Part shown: positions 34,097-42,684 of the stretch, one piece after another | Position numbering within the stretch: position 1 is the first letter of the stretch | How the letters are laid out: the number at the start of each line of letters is the position of its first letter | Assembly (NCBI RefSeq): GCF_002115745.1 | Contig: NZ_JFKB01000001.1 | Coordinates: 310,001 to 374,000, forward strand | Length of the DNA stretch: 64,000 nucleotides | Direction: 5' to 3' | Origin: Thalassospira alkalitolerans | GTDB taxonomy: Bacteria; Pseudomonadota; Alphaproteobacteria; Rhodospirillales; Thalassospiraceae | Translations under genes and position numbers: made by a program | Notes under the pieces: generated by a model | What the model saw: only the letters and a program-made list of their open reading frames with translations | Told to the model about the DNA's origin: nothing | Databases searched by the model: none

Positions 34097-34393
34097 TTAT
34101 GGTTTGAGTTCAACTTCAACAAAAGTGAACGCAAACGGGTTGTCATTAATGACATTATGGGCAACGCCGGTTTTGCGGGCATAGGATTGTCCAGCTGTTA
34201 GTTCTGATGTGACGACACTGCCATCATGCATTTCGATGGTCAGGGCGCCGGTGGTCATCGGGACGACGACATAATCCATTTCATGCACATGGCCGCCAGT
34301 TTCCGCACCGGGCGGAAAATGCCATTCGGTGACCCTGACGGTGTCGTCATCGACCTGAACCGTTGGAATGGCTTTGGGGCGCTGTGAAACCAA
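34097..34393 (-). CDS. Small cupin-domain protein, TTG start
   Basis: A 98-residue single cupin. Motif 1 is PPGAETGGHVHEMDYVVVPMTTGALTI (G-X5-HXH-X3,4-E-like with HVHEMD), and motif 2 is AGQSYARKTGVAHNVINDN, giving the His ligands for a metal. Function unknown; such proteins range from isomerases to dioxygenases. No ATG exists near the N terminus. A TTG at 34393 has AGGAG placed 7 nt upstream and is the best start; a TTG at 34411 overlaps that ribosome site. The fold ends in VEVELKP. Confidence 0.75.
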   Translation of the reverse strand: MVSQRPKAIPTVQVDDDTVRVTEWHFPPGAETGGHVHEMDYVVVPMTTGALTIEMHDGSVVTSELTAGQSYARKTGVAHNVINDNPFAFTFVEVELKP

Positions 34394-34678
34394 TGACTTT
34401 CTCCTATTCAAATTTAATCTACCTGTTTTACAGGTAGAACCGCATCATCATATCGCATTGCAATATATGAGCAATCACTTGATTGAGCGAAATATTTGGA
34501 CATCGTGCAAGGTGAATACCACCTGATTCGTCCGTCCGACATGTGATGTATTTCGACTTCATCTGTCAAAATGGATGGGTTTGAGGTATGAGCGGCGTTA
34601 CGTGTCTGATGCGCGATGGATCGCAATCGGATATGATAGAACCCAATGCCGCGATTATTCGATAGTTCAAGGAACCAG

Positions 34679-34969
34679 ATGACCGTAATTACCAAAGCCA
34701 TGCGTGAACGTGCCTGGGCAAGGGCCGGAAAAATTCAGGGCGAGGATTCCGCCGATGTGCGCAAACACCGCGCTAGCGGCATCACGATGAAAAAAGAAAG
34801 CTTTGGCAAGTTTCGTAATTTCGGCTGGACTGTCGTGGACGGTGCGGCTGTGCCGTGCCGTAAGGAATTCCTGCCGCCGCGTGATGAAGAAGCCGCGGTG
34901 GGCGACGTGGGGAATGCGGATGACGCCGTTTCCGATGAACCGGAAAAATCCCCGGAAGCAGACGCATAA
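34679..34969 (+). CDS. Hypothetical 96-residue protein
   Basis: Not recognised. The protein begins MTVITKAMRERAWARAGKIQGEDSADVRKHRASG, a basic, probably helical segment, continues with SFGKFRNFGWTVVDGAAVPCRKEFLPP, and ends in an acidic Asp/Glu/Ala-rich tail (VGDVGNADDAVSDEPEKSPEADA). No membrane segment or signal peptide. AAGGA lies 5 nt before the ATG, which with the biased composition supports a real gene. It stands alone before comM. Confidence 0.6.
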   Translation: MTVITKAMRERAWARAGKIQGEDSADVRKHRASGITMKKESFGKFRNFGWTVVDGAAVPCRKEFLPPRDEEAAVGDVGNADDAVSDEPEKSPEADA

Positions 34970-35245
34970 CCTTTGTTTTTCTGGACGTATTTGACATCTC
35001 GTCACGTATCAAATCGTGAATGACGGTGATTAGACGTGTCTTGATTGTTTGGTCGGGTGATGAAGAAATATCACTTTAACACGGATTGATCCGATCTTTT
35101 GCAAAAGACACCGGCGTGCGGGTTCGTTCCTGATCTTGCTTGTCCCTAATCCCCGTTCTAATCCACTGGCATTTAACGACTTGTTGCCTTGATCTCGGTT
35201 TCCCGCCAAAGTAGCGCAACTATGGGTTATGGGGAATGCCATCAC

Positions 35246-36757
35246 ATGACAGCACGGGTCACAACCGTTGCCTTTTCCGGGATCAACACCATCCCGGTCG
35301 ATGTTCAGGTTCAGATGGCAAGCGGATTGCCGGCGTTTACGGTTGTTGGCCTGCCCGATAAGGCGGTGTCCGAGGCGCGGGAACGGGTGCGATCGGCATT
35401 ATCGGCCATGGGCTTGGCATTGCCGCCCAAACGCATCACGATCAATCTGGCCCCGGCGGATTTGCTTAAGGAAGGGTCGCATTTCGATTTGCCGATTGCG
35501 TTGGGCCTTTTGGCCGAGATGGATGTGATTGGTCATGATGATCTGGCGGGTTTTGTTGTTCTGGGTGAATTGGGACTTGATGGTAGTGTGACCGGGGTTG
35601 GCGGGGTTTTGCCCGCAGCCATGCAGGCAAGCGGCATGGAACGCGGGATCATTTGCCCGGTAGATAACGGGGCAGAGGCGCTTTGGGCTGGCGCGCTTGA
35701 AATCCTTGCGCCGACCAACCTGACCATGTTGATCAATCATTTCAAAGGCACGCAGATTTTATCGCGCCCAATTGCACCAAAGGTCATACCAAGCCCGGTT
35801 TCCTTGCCTGATTTGCGCGATATCAAGGGGCAGGAAAGTGCCAAACGGGCGTTGGAAATCGCCGCCGCCGGGGGGCATAATTTATTGATGAGTGGCCCGC
35901 CCGGATCGGGAAAGTCGATGTTGGCAGCACGTTTACCGGGGCTTTTGCCCGATCTGGATGCCCGACAGGCGCTTGAAACCACAGTAATTCATTCAGTATC
36001 CGGGATGCTTCCCGAAGGCGGGTTAATCCGAACCCGGCCCTTTCGTACCCCGCATCACAGTGCCAGCATGCCCGCCTTGGTCGGGGGCGGGCATCGGGTG
36101 CGCCCGGGCGAGATTTCGCTGGCGCATAATGGGGTGCTGTTTTTGGATGAACTGCCGGAATTTCAGCGCAATGTGCTTGATGCGCTGCGTCAGCCACTTG
36201 AAACCGGGCAGGTATCGGTGGCGCGCGCCAATGCGCATGTGACCTATCCGGCACGGGTGCAATTGGTGGCGGCGATGAACCCGTGCCGTTGTGGTTATCT
36301 GGGCGATAATGATTTGGCATGTACCCGTGCGCCGCGCTGTGGCGAGGATTATCAGGCGCGGATTTCGGGGCCGCTTTTGGATCGTTTCGACATTCAGATT
36401 GATGTTCCGGCTGTTCGGCCAGAGGAACTTGACCTTCCGGCAAGCGGCGAGAAGACGCAAGCGGTGCGTGACCGGGTTTTGGCGGCGCGGGAAATTCAAT
36501 CATATCGATATAAAAACGACCATGTTTTAACCAATGCCGAGGCTGATGGCGAGGTGCTGCAAAACGCCGCTAGCCTTGATGAAGGTAGCCGGGGGCTTTT
36601 GCAGGATGCGGCGCGCCAGATGAAGCTTTCAGCGCGCGGATATCACCGGGTTTTACGGGTTGCGCGCACCATTGCCGATCTGGCCGGGGCCAAAGCCGTT
36701 AAACGTGGTCATATTGCCGAGGCGCTTGGTTATCGGCATATGGTGTATCGGCGTTAG
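35246..36757 (+). CDS. comM: ComM/YifB-family Mg-chelatase-like AAA+ ATPase
   Basis: A 503-residue ATPase. ComM is a bidirectional helicase that promotes integration of DNA during natural transformation. The N-terminal Lon/S5-like domain shows VQMASGLPAFTVVGLPDKAVSEARERVRSAL and NLAPADLLKEGSHFDLPIALGLL. The AAA+ core shows Walker A GPPGSGKSM (near residue 218), FRTPHHSASMPALVGGG, Walker B VLFLDELPEF and AAMNPCRCGYLGD with conserved cysteines. The ATG at 35246 gives MTARVTTVAFSG with GGGGA 10 nt upstream; earlier starts (35189, 35222) are less likely. No other competence genes are nearby. Confidence 0.94.
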   Translation: MTARVTTVAFSGINTIPVDVQVQMASGLPAFTVVGLPDKAVSEARERVRSALSAMGLALPPKRITINLAPADLLKEGSHFDLPIALGLLAEMDVIGHDDLAGFVVLGELGLDGSVTGVGGVLPAAMQASGMERGIICPVDNGAEALWAGALEILAPTNLTMLINHFKGTQILSRPIAPKVIPSPVSLPDLRDIKGQESAKRALEIAAAGGHNLLMSGPPGSGKSMLAARLPGLLPDLDARQALETTVIHSVSGMLPEGGLIRTRPFRTPHHSASMPALVGGGHRVRPGEISLAHNGVLFLDELPEFQRNVLDALRQPLETGQVSVARANAHVTYPARVQLVAAMNPCRCGYLGDNDLACTRAPRCGEDYQARISGPLLDRFDIQIDVPAVRPEELDLPASGEKTQAVRDRVLAAREIQSYRYKNDHVLTNAEADGEVLQNAASLDEGSRGLLQDAARQMKLSARGYHRVLRVARTIADLAGAKAVKRGHIAEALGYRHMVYRR

Positions 36758-36785
36758 GTCAGTCGGGATCTGGTTGCTTTTCGAT

Positions 36786-37349
36786 TTAGGGAATGCGTGA
36801 AATCCGATAGACCGAGGATGGTGGGACATTACGCATGATTGTGCCAATCCGGGTTGAACAAAGACCCATGCGGTCAAGGATCTCAGATGGCACCGGGCAG
36901 CGCGGGCCATAGGTGAACTGATAAAAGGCACCGTCGGGCCGCATATAGCGAAATGCCCCGTTTAGGACCCCCATAACCTGACGCGAGTTCATGGATAGCA
37001 ATGGCAGGCCGCTGATGACGGCGCCAAGACTGAAGGCGGGGTAAAGATCGCGTTGGGCAAGACGGGTGGCATCGGTATGCAGGATGCGCGCCCGGGGATA
37101 ACGCATTGACAGCAATCGGGCGAAATCCGCCCCGGCTTCGATCAATGTCAGGTCGGCTTCATCCAGACCGCGTGCGATCAGCGCCCGGGTAAAAACCCCG
37201 GTTCCGGCACCAAGTTCAAGAACCGAGCTGATGGCAGGCGATATTTCGGACGTCATTAGGGCTGCCAGTGCCGGGCCGGACGGGGAAATAGCGCAAACCC
37301 GCCGGGGATCGGCAACCCAGGCCCTGAAAAACGGCAACAGGTCCGACAT
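36786..37349 (-). CDS. SAM-dependent methyltransferase of the phospholipid N-methyltransferase (PmtA) type
   Basis: A 187-residue class I methyltransferase. FFRAWVADPRRVCAISPSGPALAALMT at the start and the SAM motif VLELGAGTGVFTRALIARG (about 43-61), then LTLIEAGADFA, FSLGAVISGLPLLSM and AFYQFTYGPRCPVP, match Sinorhizobium/Rhodobacter-type phosphatidylethanolamine N-methyltransferase, which makes phosphatidylcholine. rRNA adenine dimethylase relatives share the fold, so PE as substrate is likely but not proven. It is convergent with comM, 28 bp apart. Confidence 0.82.
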   Translation of the reverse strand: MSDLLPFFRAWVADPRRVCAISPSGPALAALMTSEISPAISSVLELGAGTGVFTRALIARGLDEADLTLIEAGADFARLLSMRYPRARILHTDATRLAQRDLYPAFSLGAVISGLPLLSMNSRQVMGVLNGAFRYMRPDGAFYQFTYGPRCPVPSEILDRMGLCSTRIGTIMRNVPPSSVYRISRIP

Positions 37350-37480
37350 TTTGGTATCCGCCTAAGGGTCAGAATTGAAGAACGACATTAAACTTGTCTT
37401 TCTTCATGTCGCCAAGCGTGCGGGTTTGTGTTCATTTTGTGCGCTTGCAGATGAATTTGTGATTGCGCGACTGCTGTATA

Positions 37481-37774
37481 TTATTGCGTATTTCGGCGCA
37501 ACTCGTCGATCAATTGGGCTTTATCCGGGTCGGTATGGAAGCTTGTCGGGATGATCATCATGCCTTTGGTGCCGTCGCTGGCCTCGATCATGTAAAGCGT
37601 GGCATCATCCCCCGGATCAGTACCCTGATCGACGCTGTTACTGTGGACGATTTTCAAATCCGCCGGGGGATAAACCGGGCCATTCCCATCGCATCGCAGC
37701 CCGCCTTGTTCATAAATGAAGTGATGCGAGAAACCGTGACGAATGGCGTTTTCTTGTAATTCGGCGAGGTTCAT
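37481..37774 (-). CDS. 97-residue protein, tandem paralog 1
   Basis: Not characterised. A short acidic protein with an N-terminal helix (MNLAELQENAIRHGFSHHF), a single conserved Cys-Asp-Gly, and the highly conserved core VDQGTDPGDDATLYMIEA followed by DGTKGMMIIPTSF. It recalls small proteins that databases often mislabel as phosphoribosylpyrophosphate synthetase, with the D-x-D-P-x-D-x-A-x-L-Y motif. No signal or membrane part. AAGGAG lies 6 nt before the second of two ATGs (37774), which decides the start. The next gene upstream is a paralog of identical length. Confidence 0.75.
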   Translation of the reverse strand: MNLAELQENAIRHGFSHHFIYEQGGLRCDGNGPVYPPADLKIVHSNSVDQGTDPGDDATLYMIEASDGTKGMMIIPTSFHTDPDKAQLIDELRRNTQ

Positions 37775-37863
37775 TGTCATCTCCTTGGTTGTTTCTAGGG
37801 TCTTGGTCCATAAAACGCGCAAGGAGCATGACTGTTCCATATTGGTCTTGAGAAGTTCAGGCC

Positions 37864-38157
37864 CTAGCGTTTTTGGCGTTGTAAATGATCAACCAGTTCG
37901 GCCTTGTCATGATCGGTATAGAAGCTGCTGGGGACAATCAGGGTGCCGCGTGTGCCGTCACGGGCTTCGATCATGTAAAGGGTGGCGTCATCGCCGGGAT
38001 CGGTGCCCTGATCGACGGATCGGCTATCGATGATTGTCAGGTCTTCGGCCGGATAGTTCATATCCTTGCCATCGCAGGTCACATGATTGCCATGGGCGTT
38101 GAAATGATGGGTAAAGCCTTTGAGGGTGGCCATTTCCTGTAATTCGGAAAGTGTCAT
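37864..38157 (-). CDS. 97-residue protein, tandem paralog 2
   Basis: A paralog of the downstream gene, same length and about 57 of 97 residues identical by hand alignment, with the core VDQGTDPGDDATLYMIEA unchanged. It differs most at residues 9-34 (NAHGNHVTCDGKDMNYPAED). The start ATG at 38157 gives MTLSELQEM. The 89-bp gap between the two genes has no clear terminator, so they may be co-transcribed. Function unknown. Confidence 0.75.
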   Translation of the reverse strand: MTLSELQEMATLKGFTHHFNAHGNHVTCDGKDMNYPAEDLTIIDSRSVDQGTDPGDDATLYMIEARDGTRGTLIVPSSFYTDHDKAELVDHLQRQKR

Positions 38158-38285
38158 GATGTATCTCCGCATGCTGTAAGGCTTGGGTCTTGTGGGATCA
38201 TAACATGATCGGGCGGGAAAGAATGCCCTGACTATCGTTGATAAAGGTTGTTTGTTTGGGATGACTTGTGGGACAGGTCCAGAAC

Positions 38286-38777
38286 CTAGATTTCCTTTTT
38301 CATGCCCTCGTGACTGGCGATAAAGCCAAGCCGTTCATAGAACCGATGGGCATCTTTGCGCGTTTTATCGGTGGTGAATTGTACAAGTGACGCGCCAAGT
38401 AATTTCGAAATCGAAATGGATTCGGAAATCAGCTTTTCACCGATTTTTTGTCCGCGGCAGTTTGACGATATCCGGACGCCTTCGATTTGCGCCCGTAAAC
38501 GGCCCATGCGCGACAATCCGGCAATCAGGGTCAGTTGCAGACAGCCAACAATGACCTCATCCGTGCACGCCAGCAGGTATTTATTGGGCAGGGCGGTCGT
38601 ACTTTGCGATTCCATGGCATCAAAGGCAGCGTAATAGACTTCCGGTAAAGGATCGCAGAAATCCTCGCGGGTTTTGCCCTTTTCGTCATCGGCCAAAAGG
38701 GCAACGATGGCGGGCAAGTCATCGCGGTTGGCATAGCGAAAGCTAATCGTGCCGGTATTATTGGTGGCGTCGGTCAT
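38286..38777 (-). CDS. GNAT-family N-acetyltransferase
   Basis: A 163-residue acetyltransferase. ISFRYANRDDLPAIVALLADDEKG is the N-terminal GNAT strand and helix, KYLLACTDEVIVGCLQLTLI is the central sheet, and EGVRISSNCRGQKIGEKLISESI holds the acetyl-CoA pyrophosphate motif (R/Q-x-x-G-x-G/A, here CRGQKIG). DAHRFYERLGF closes the fold. The substrate is unknown. Confidence 0.87.
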   Translation of the reverse strand: MTDATNNTGTISFRYANRDDLPAIVALLADDEKGKTREDFCDPLPEVYYAAFDAMESQSTTALPNKYLLACTDEVIVGCLQLTLIAGLSRMGRLRAQIEGVRISSNCRGQKIGEKLISESISISKLLGASLVQFTTDKTRKDAHRFYERLGFIASHEGMKKEI

Positions 38778-38916
38778 GAAGGCATCCTTGGTCGGTTCGA
38801 GGCAAGGTAAAGTTGATGCCTATCATGATGGAAAACCGGGGTTTTGCCAAATTTCCGGATGGAAATTTTGCTGTTTTTCCAATCCTGTTTGGGTAAAGCA
38901 GCCCCCGCCATATAGC

Positions 38917-38951
38917 AAAGGTGCCGCCCCTTTTTTCGGGACGGCACCTTT
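38917..38951 (-). terminator. Strong hairpin after the SDR gene
   Basis: AAAGGTGCCG (38917-38926) pairs with CGGCACCTTT (38942-38951), and inner CCC/GGG extend the stem. It lies 68 nt past the SDR stop on the minus strand; the following T-run is short. Confidence 0.65.
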
Positions 38952-39018
38952 GGCTAATGACCTTGTTATGTGCGATCGGGGGAATGCGCTGCAAGGTCAT
39001 CAGATTGTATTGTCGGGC

Positions 39019-39762
39019 TTAGGCAAGGCCGCCATTGGCGCGTAATGTCTGACCATTGATCCAGGCGGAATCCGGTCCGGCCAGGAAGGAGACAACACCG
39101 GCGATGTCATCGGGCTGGCCCAGACGTTCAATCGGCGGCATTTTGGAAAACTGGGCGATTTGTTCGTCGGTCTTGCCGCTCAGGAACAATTCGGTGGCCA
39201 CCGGACCGGGGGCAACGGCATTGACGGTGATATTACGCCCGCGCAGTTCCTTGGCATAGACGCCGGTCATGGCTTCGACCGCAGCCTTGGTGGCGTTATA
39301 GATCGCATAGCCGGGCAATTTCAGATGCAGGGCGGTGGTTGAAAAATTAATCACCCGGCCATTATTGCGCAGGCGTTTGGCCCCTTCGCGCAGCATGTTG
39401 AACGTGCCGCGCACATTGGTATCCATCATCGCGTCATAGACAGCGTCACTCATTTCCGAGATCGGCTGTGTTGTCATGACACCGGCATTATTGACAATGA
39501 CGTCAACACCGCCAAACCGGGTTTCGGCATGATCAAACATCTGTTTGACGGCATCGGCATTGGTAATGTCGGCCTTGATTGCCATGGCCTGATGGCCGCT
39601 TGCGCTTAGTTCTTCGACAAGGGCATCGGCACTGGCTGCGCTGTTGGCGTAATTGACGACAACGGCAAAGCCATCTTGCGCCAGACGTTTGGCAAGGGCA
39701 ACGCCGATACCGCGGGCTGCACCGGTGATGATGGCGGTTTTGGTTTCTGTTGGAGTGGTCAT
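39019..39762 (-). CDS. Short-chain dehydrogenase/reductase
   Basis: A 247-residue classical SDR. The cofactor motif is TGAARGIG (about 15-22), with NNAGVMTT, a catalytic Ser in INFSTTAL, and the active-site YNATK (YxxxK) near residue 155; the protein ends WINGQTLRANGGLA, as in 3-ketoacyl-ACP reductase-like enzymes. An NY after the second strand (VVVNYANSA) suggests NADPH. It is divergent from a LysR gene at 39888 that probably controls it. Confidence 0.92.
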   Translation of the reverse strand: MTTPTETKTAIITGAARGIGVALAKRLAQDGFAVVVNYANSAASADALVEELSASGHQAMAIKADITNADAVKQMFDHAETRFGGVDVIVNNAGVMTTQPISEMSDAVYDAMMDTNVRGTFNMLREGAKRLRNNGRVINFSTTALHLKLPGYAIYNATKAAVEAMTGVYAKELRGRNITVNAVAPGPVATELFLSGKTDEQIAQFSKMPPIERLGQPDDIAGVVSFLAGPDSAWINGQTLRANGGLA

Positions 39763-39887
39763 ATTGAGGTCTCCTGCTTGGCTGTGATGCCGCGTTTTGA
39801 TGGGTGCAGTATGAACCAGATGACATTTCGGATAATTACCGCATAATCGACAATACTATTCGGTTTTAAATAACAATCAGGCGGGTG

Positions 39888-40805
39888 ATGGACCGGTTCG
39901 AGGAAATGCGCAATTTCGTTCGCATCGTCGAACGCAGCAGCTTTACCAAGGCGGCAGCGGATCTTCAGATTCCGCGTGCGACCATGACCAATGCGATCCA
40001 GCGGCTTGAAGAACGGCTGGGCACGCGGTTGCTGGCCCGTACAACACGCACGGTCAAACCGACGCTGGATGGCGAGGTTTATTACAAACGATGTGTGCGG
40101 ATTTTGGCCGAGCTTGAAGAAGCCGATGGTATTTTTCTGCGCTGTGCGCCCAAGGGGCTTTTACGGGTCAACCTTCAAGGCACGCTGGCGCGGATGTTTG
40201 TTATCCCCGCCCTGCCCGATTTTATGGCGCAATATCCCGATATTACGCTTTTGGTCGGCGATGGTGATCGCTATGTCGATCTGGTGCATGAGGGATATGA
40301 TTGTGTGCTGCGCAGCGGGGAATTGGTCGATTCGTCGATGATTGGACGCCGCCTGATGACCATGAATGAGGTGACGGTGGCAAGCCCGGCCTATATCGAA
40401 AAATATGGTATGCCCCGGGAAATAGACGATCTGGAACGTCAGGGGCACCGGGTTGTCAGCTTCCTGTCTGGGGCGGATGACAAACCGATGCCACTTGATT
40501 TCACCATTGATGGTCTGGTGCGCCATGTTGAATTGCCCGCCGATGTTTCGGTGACCGGGGCGGATTTATATATGGCCGCGACACTGGCCGGACTTGGTAT
40601 TATTCAGGTGCCGCGTTATCGCGCGCTTGCTGATTTAAACGCCGGGCGGCTGGTGGAAATCATGCCGCAATATCCGCCTGAACCGATGCCAGTTTCGGTG
40701 CTGTATCCGCAAAACCGGCAACTTTCGCTGCGTGTGCGGGTGTTTACCGATTGGCTGGGGCGGCTTTTTGCCAATGGGGTTGATGGGTTGATGAAGGAAT
40801 TTTAG
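39888..40805 (+). CDS. LysR-family transcriptional regulator
   Basis: A 305-residue regulator of the type that starts MDRFEEMRNFVRIVERSSFTKAAADLQIPRATMTNAIQRLEERLG, with the HTH in residues 17-36 and LARTTRTVKPTLDGEVYY completing the wing. The effector domain follows (PALPDFMAQYPDITLLVGDGDRYVDLVHEGYDCVLRSGEL). It is divergent from the SDR gene with 125 bp between, the usual LysR arrangement, so the SDR is its likely target. GTG at 39885 is an alternative start. Confidence 0.9.
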   Translation: MDRFEEMRNFVRIVERSSFTKAAADLQIPRATMTNAIQRLEERLGTRLLARTTRTVKPTLDGEVYYKRCVRILAELEEADGIFLRCAPKGLLRVNLQGTLARMFVIPALPDFMAQYPDITLLVGDGDRYVDLVHEGYDCVLRSGELVDSSMIGRRLMTMNEVTVASPAYIEKYGMPREIDDLERQGHRVVSFLSGADDKPMPLDFTIDGLVRHVELPADVSVTGADLYMAATLAGLGIIQVPRYRALADLNAGRLVEIMPQYPPEPMPVSVLYPQNRQLSLRVRVFTDWLGRLFANGVDGLMKEF

Positions 40806-40917
40806 CGAAAGGTTAAAGGCGCGGGCGGTTGGAACCATGCGGTGTTTGCAATCGCGTTCGTATCCTTGCCGTCCCTTGCCGCCGCCGATGCGGTTATGTC
40901 ATCGACTTGCCCGGTTA

Positions 40918-40952
40918 CTCATCCTCCTCGCCTGTAAGGGCGGAGGGATGAG
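40918..40952 (-). terminator. Hairpin between the LysR gene and ghrA
   Basis: CTCATCC pairs with GGATGAG and an inner CC-CGCC/GGCGGAGG region extends the stem with a bulge. It lies 18 nt past the ghrA stop; probable 3' end of ghrA. Confidence 0.5.
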
Positions 40953-40969
40953 ATGCTAGGGAAAATGCC

Positions 40970-41932
40970 TTAATAACCTGTTTTGCGATCAACCAGCCCG
41001 CGCGGGGTTTCGCCGCGGGTGATGCGATCAATGTTTTCGGCGATCTGATCAACTGATTCTTCGATCCGTGTGGCGGCGGCGATATGCGGGGTGACGCGGA
41101 TTTTTGGGTGATCCCAGAACGGATGGCTTTCAGGTAGCGGTTCGGTTATCGCGACATCCAGAAACGCACCACGCAAATGCCCGGTATCAAGCAGGCGCAG
41201 CAAATCGGCCTCGACAATCATGGCACCGCGTGCGGCATTGATGATGGCGGCATTTTTGGGCAGTTGCGATAAGGTGTTGCTGTTTAGAACGCCTTCGGTT
41301 TCCGGGGTTCGCGGCAACATGCAAATCAGGATGTCGGACTGGCCAAGGAACTCGGTCAAGGTTTCTGATCCGGCATAGGTGGTGATGCCGTCAATCGCTT
41401 TCATCGTTCGGCTCCAGCCTGATACGGCAAAGCCAATCTGGGTCATGGCGGTGGCAACAGCGGCCCCCAGCGCGCCCAAGCCCATCACCCCGACCCGGTA
41501 TTTTGAAATGCGCGCGACGTCATGCTGGGTCCAGTCGGCCTTGGCTTGCTGGCGGGTATAGATATCGAAATCGCGCAGGAAATGAAGCGCTGCATAAAGG
41601 TGATATTGCACCATCTGATCCGCCATGCCGGCGTCTTCAAGGCGAAGCACTGGAACCTCGGCCGGAAGGCTTGGCGTGGATAAAACATGATCGACCCCGG
41701 CACCCAGTGAAAAGATTGCCTTAAGCCCGCTCAGGGTTTTCAGCATTCCCTGGGGCTGTTTCCATAACAGGGCATAATCAATCGTTGCGGGATCGTAATT
41801 TTCGTGTTGGGTGACGATATCCGCATCTGGCAGGCGGGCGACCATTGCCTTTTGCCAGATATCATCCTCGCCCGCCGCAGCGATCAGAATTTTCGGGTGG
41901 GGGCTGGTGGTTTTGGCGGTAGCGGCGGACAT
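40970..41932 (-). CDS. ghrA: Glyoxylate/hydroxypyruvate reductase A-like D-2-hydroxyacid dehydrogenase
   Basis: A 320-residue NAD(P)H-dependent enzyme reducing glyoxylate or hydroxypyruvate. SLGAGVDHVLSTPSLPAEVPVLRLEDAGMADQMVQY is typical of GhrA, the cofactor motif is VGVMGLGALGAAVATAMTQIGF (about 145-166), and the catalytic set is R in INAARGAMI, E in DVAITEPLPESHPFW and H in VTPHIAAAT. The length matches E. coli GhrA (312). The ATG at 41932 has AGGAG 9 nt upstream; a longer frame to 42034 has no support. Confidence 0.9.
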   Translation of the reverse strand: MSAATAKTTSPHPKILIAAAGEDDIWQKAMVARLPDADIVTQHENYDPATIDYALLWKQPQGMLKTLSGLKAIFSLGAGVDHVLSTPSLPAEVPVLRLEDAGMADQMVQYHLYAALHFLRDFDIYTRQQAKADWTQHDVARISKYRVGVMGLGALGAAVATAMTQIGFAVSGWSRTMKAIDGITTYAGSETLTEFLGQSDILICMLPRTPETEGVLNSNTLSQLPKNAAIINAARGAMIVEADLLRLLDTGHLRGAFLDVAITEPLPESHPFWDHPKIRVTPHIAAATRIEESVDQIAENIDRITRGETPRGLVDRKTGY

Positions 41933-42001
41933 GGTCGGTTCTCCTGACGGGATGGGCAATGGTGCGTGATGGGGCGATGTGTTTTGATTATATCTGTCTA
42001 T

Positions 42002-42031
42002 CAAGGATACCGGTAAAAACCGGTATCCTTG
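42002..42031. repeat. Perfect 13-bp stem-loop upstream of ghrA
   Basis: CAAGGATACCGGT (42002-42014) pairs fully with 42019-42031 around AAAA. It is about 100 nt past the VOC stop and 70 nt before ghrA; it likely separates the two transcripts, with no T-run following. Confidence 0.6.
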
Positions 42032-42131
42032 CATTATACATGATCACATAACGCGTTGTGGAGCAAAGCGTTCCGGCATTTTGATCAAAACCCGCCGGTG
42101 GTTTGCCGGGTATTTTGCCTGATGTGGTGTA

Positions 42132-42551
42132 TCAATGAGCGAAAATCATCGCCGGATCGCGGAACGTCTTGAATTCAAGGCCATTTCCCGCCGGGTCTTC
42201 GACAAAGAAGGTACCCTGTTCGCCAGGTTCGTCTTTAAAGCGGATTTTGGGCTCTAGCAGGAATTTGACCCCGGCCGATTTCAGGCGATCCGCCAGATCA
42301 TGCCATTTTTCCCATTCCAGAACCGCGCCAAAATGCGGGATCGGCACCGCATCGCCATCAACCGTGCCCGACATGGCATTTTGCCCGCCATCAGGGCGAA
42401 TATGGGCTGACAGCTGATGACCAAAGAAATCAAAATCAATCCATGCCTCGGTCGAGCGACCTTCGTCACAGCCAAGAACATCAATATAAAAAGCGCGGGT
42501 ATCGGCAATGGATTTGATCGGAAAGGCCAGATGGAAGGGGGGAAGCGACAT
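42132..42551 (-). CDS. VOC-family protein
   Basis: A 139-residue glyoxalase-fold protein: FHLAFPIKSIADTRAFYIDVLGCDEG, FGHQLSAHI, HFGAVLEWEKWHDLADRLKSAGV and GTFFVEDPAGNGLEFKTF give the paired beta-alpha-beta units with His and Glu metal ligands. Similar proteins are annotated as putative dioxygenases or glyoxalases; the reaction is unknown. It is divergent from the LysR gene at 42685. Confidence 0.85.
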   Translation of the reverse strand: MSLPPFHLAFPIKSIADTRAFYIDVLGCDEGRSTEAWIDFDFFGHQLSAHIRPDGGQNAMSGTVDGDAVPIPHFGAVLEWEKWHDLADRLKSAGVKFLLEPKIRFKDEPGEQGTFFVEDPAGNGLEFKTFRDPAMIFAH

Positions 42552-42684
42552 GGGGCACCTGTTATGCGGGTTTAAGCTGGTTCAAAAGCAAAACTAATGC
42601 TTTGATGCTGGAATCAGTCTAAAACAAAAGAATACTGCAGTAAAAACCAGAAGTTCTGCCTTTAGCATCAGGAAATCTATTGTT

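Noticed and set aside
34414-34701. 95-codon minus-strand frame upstream of the cupin gene
   Set aside because: No ribosome site, and it crosses the control region and start of the 96-residue plus-strand gene.
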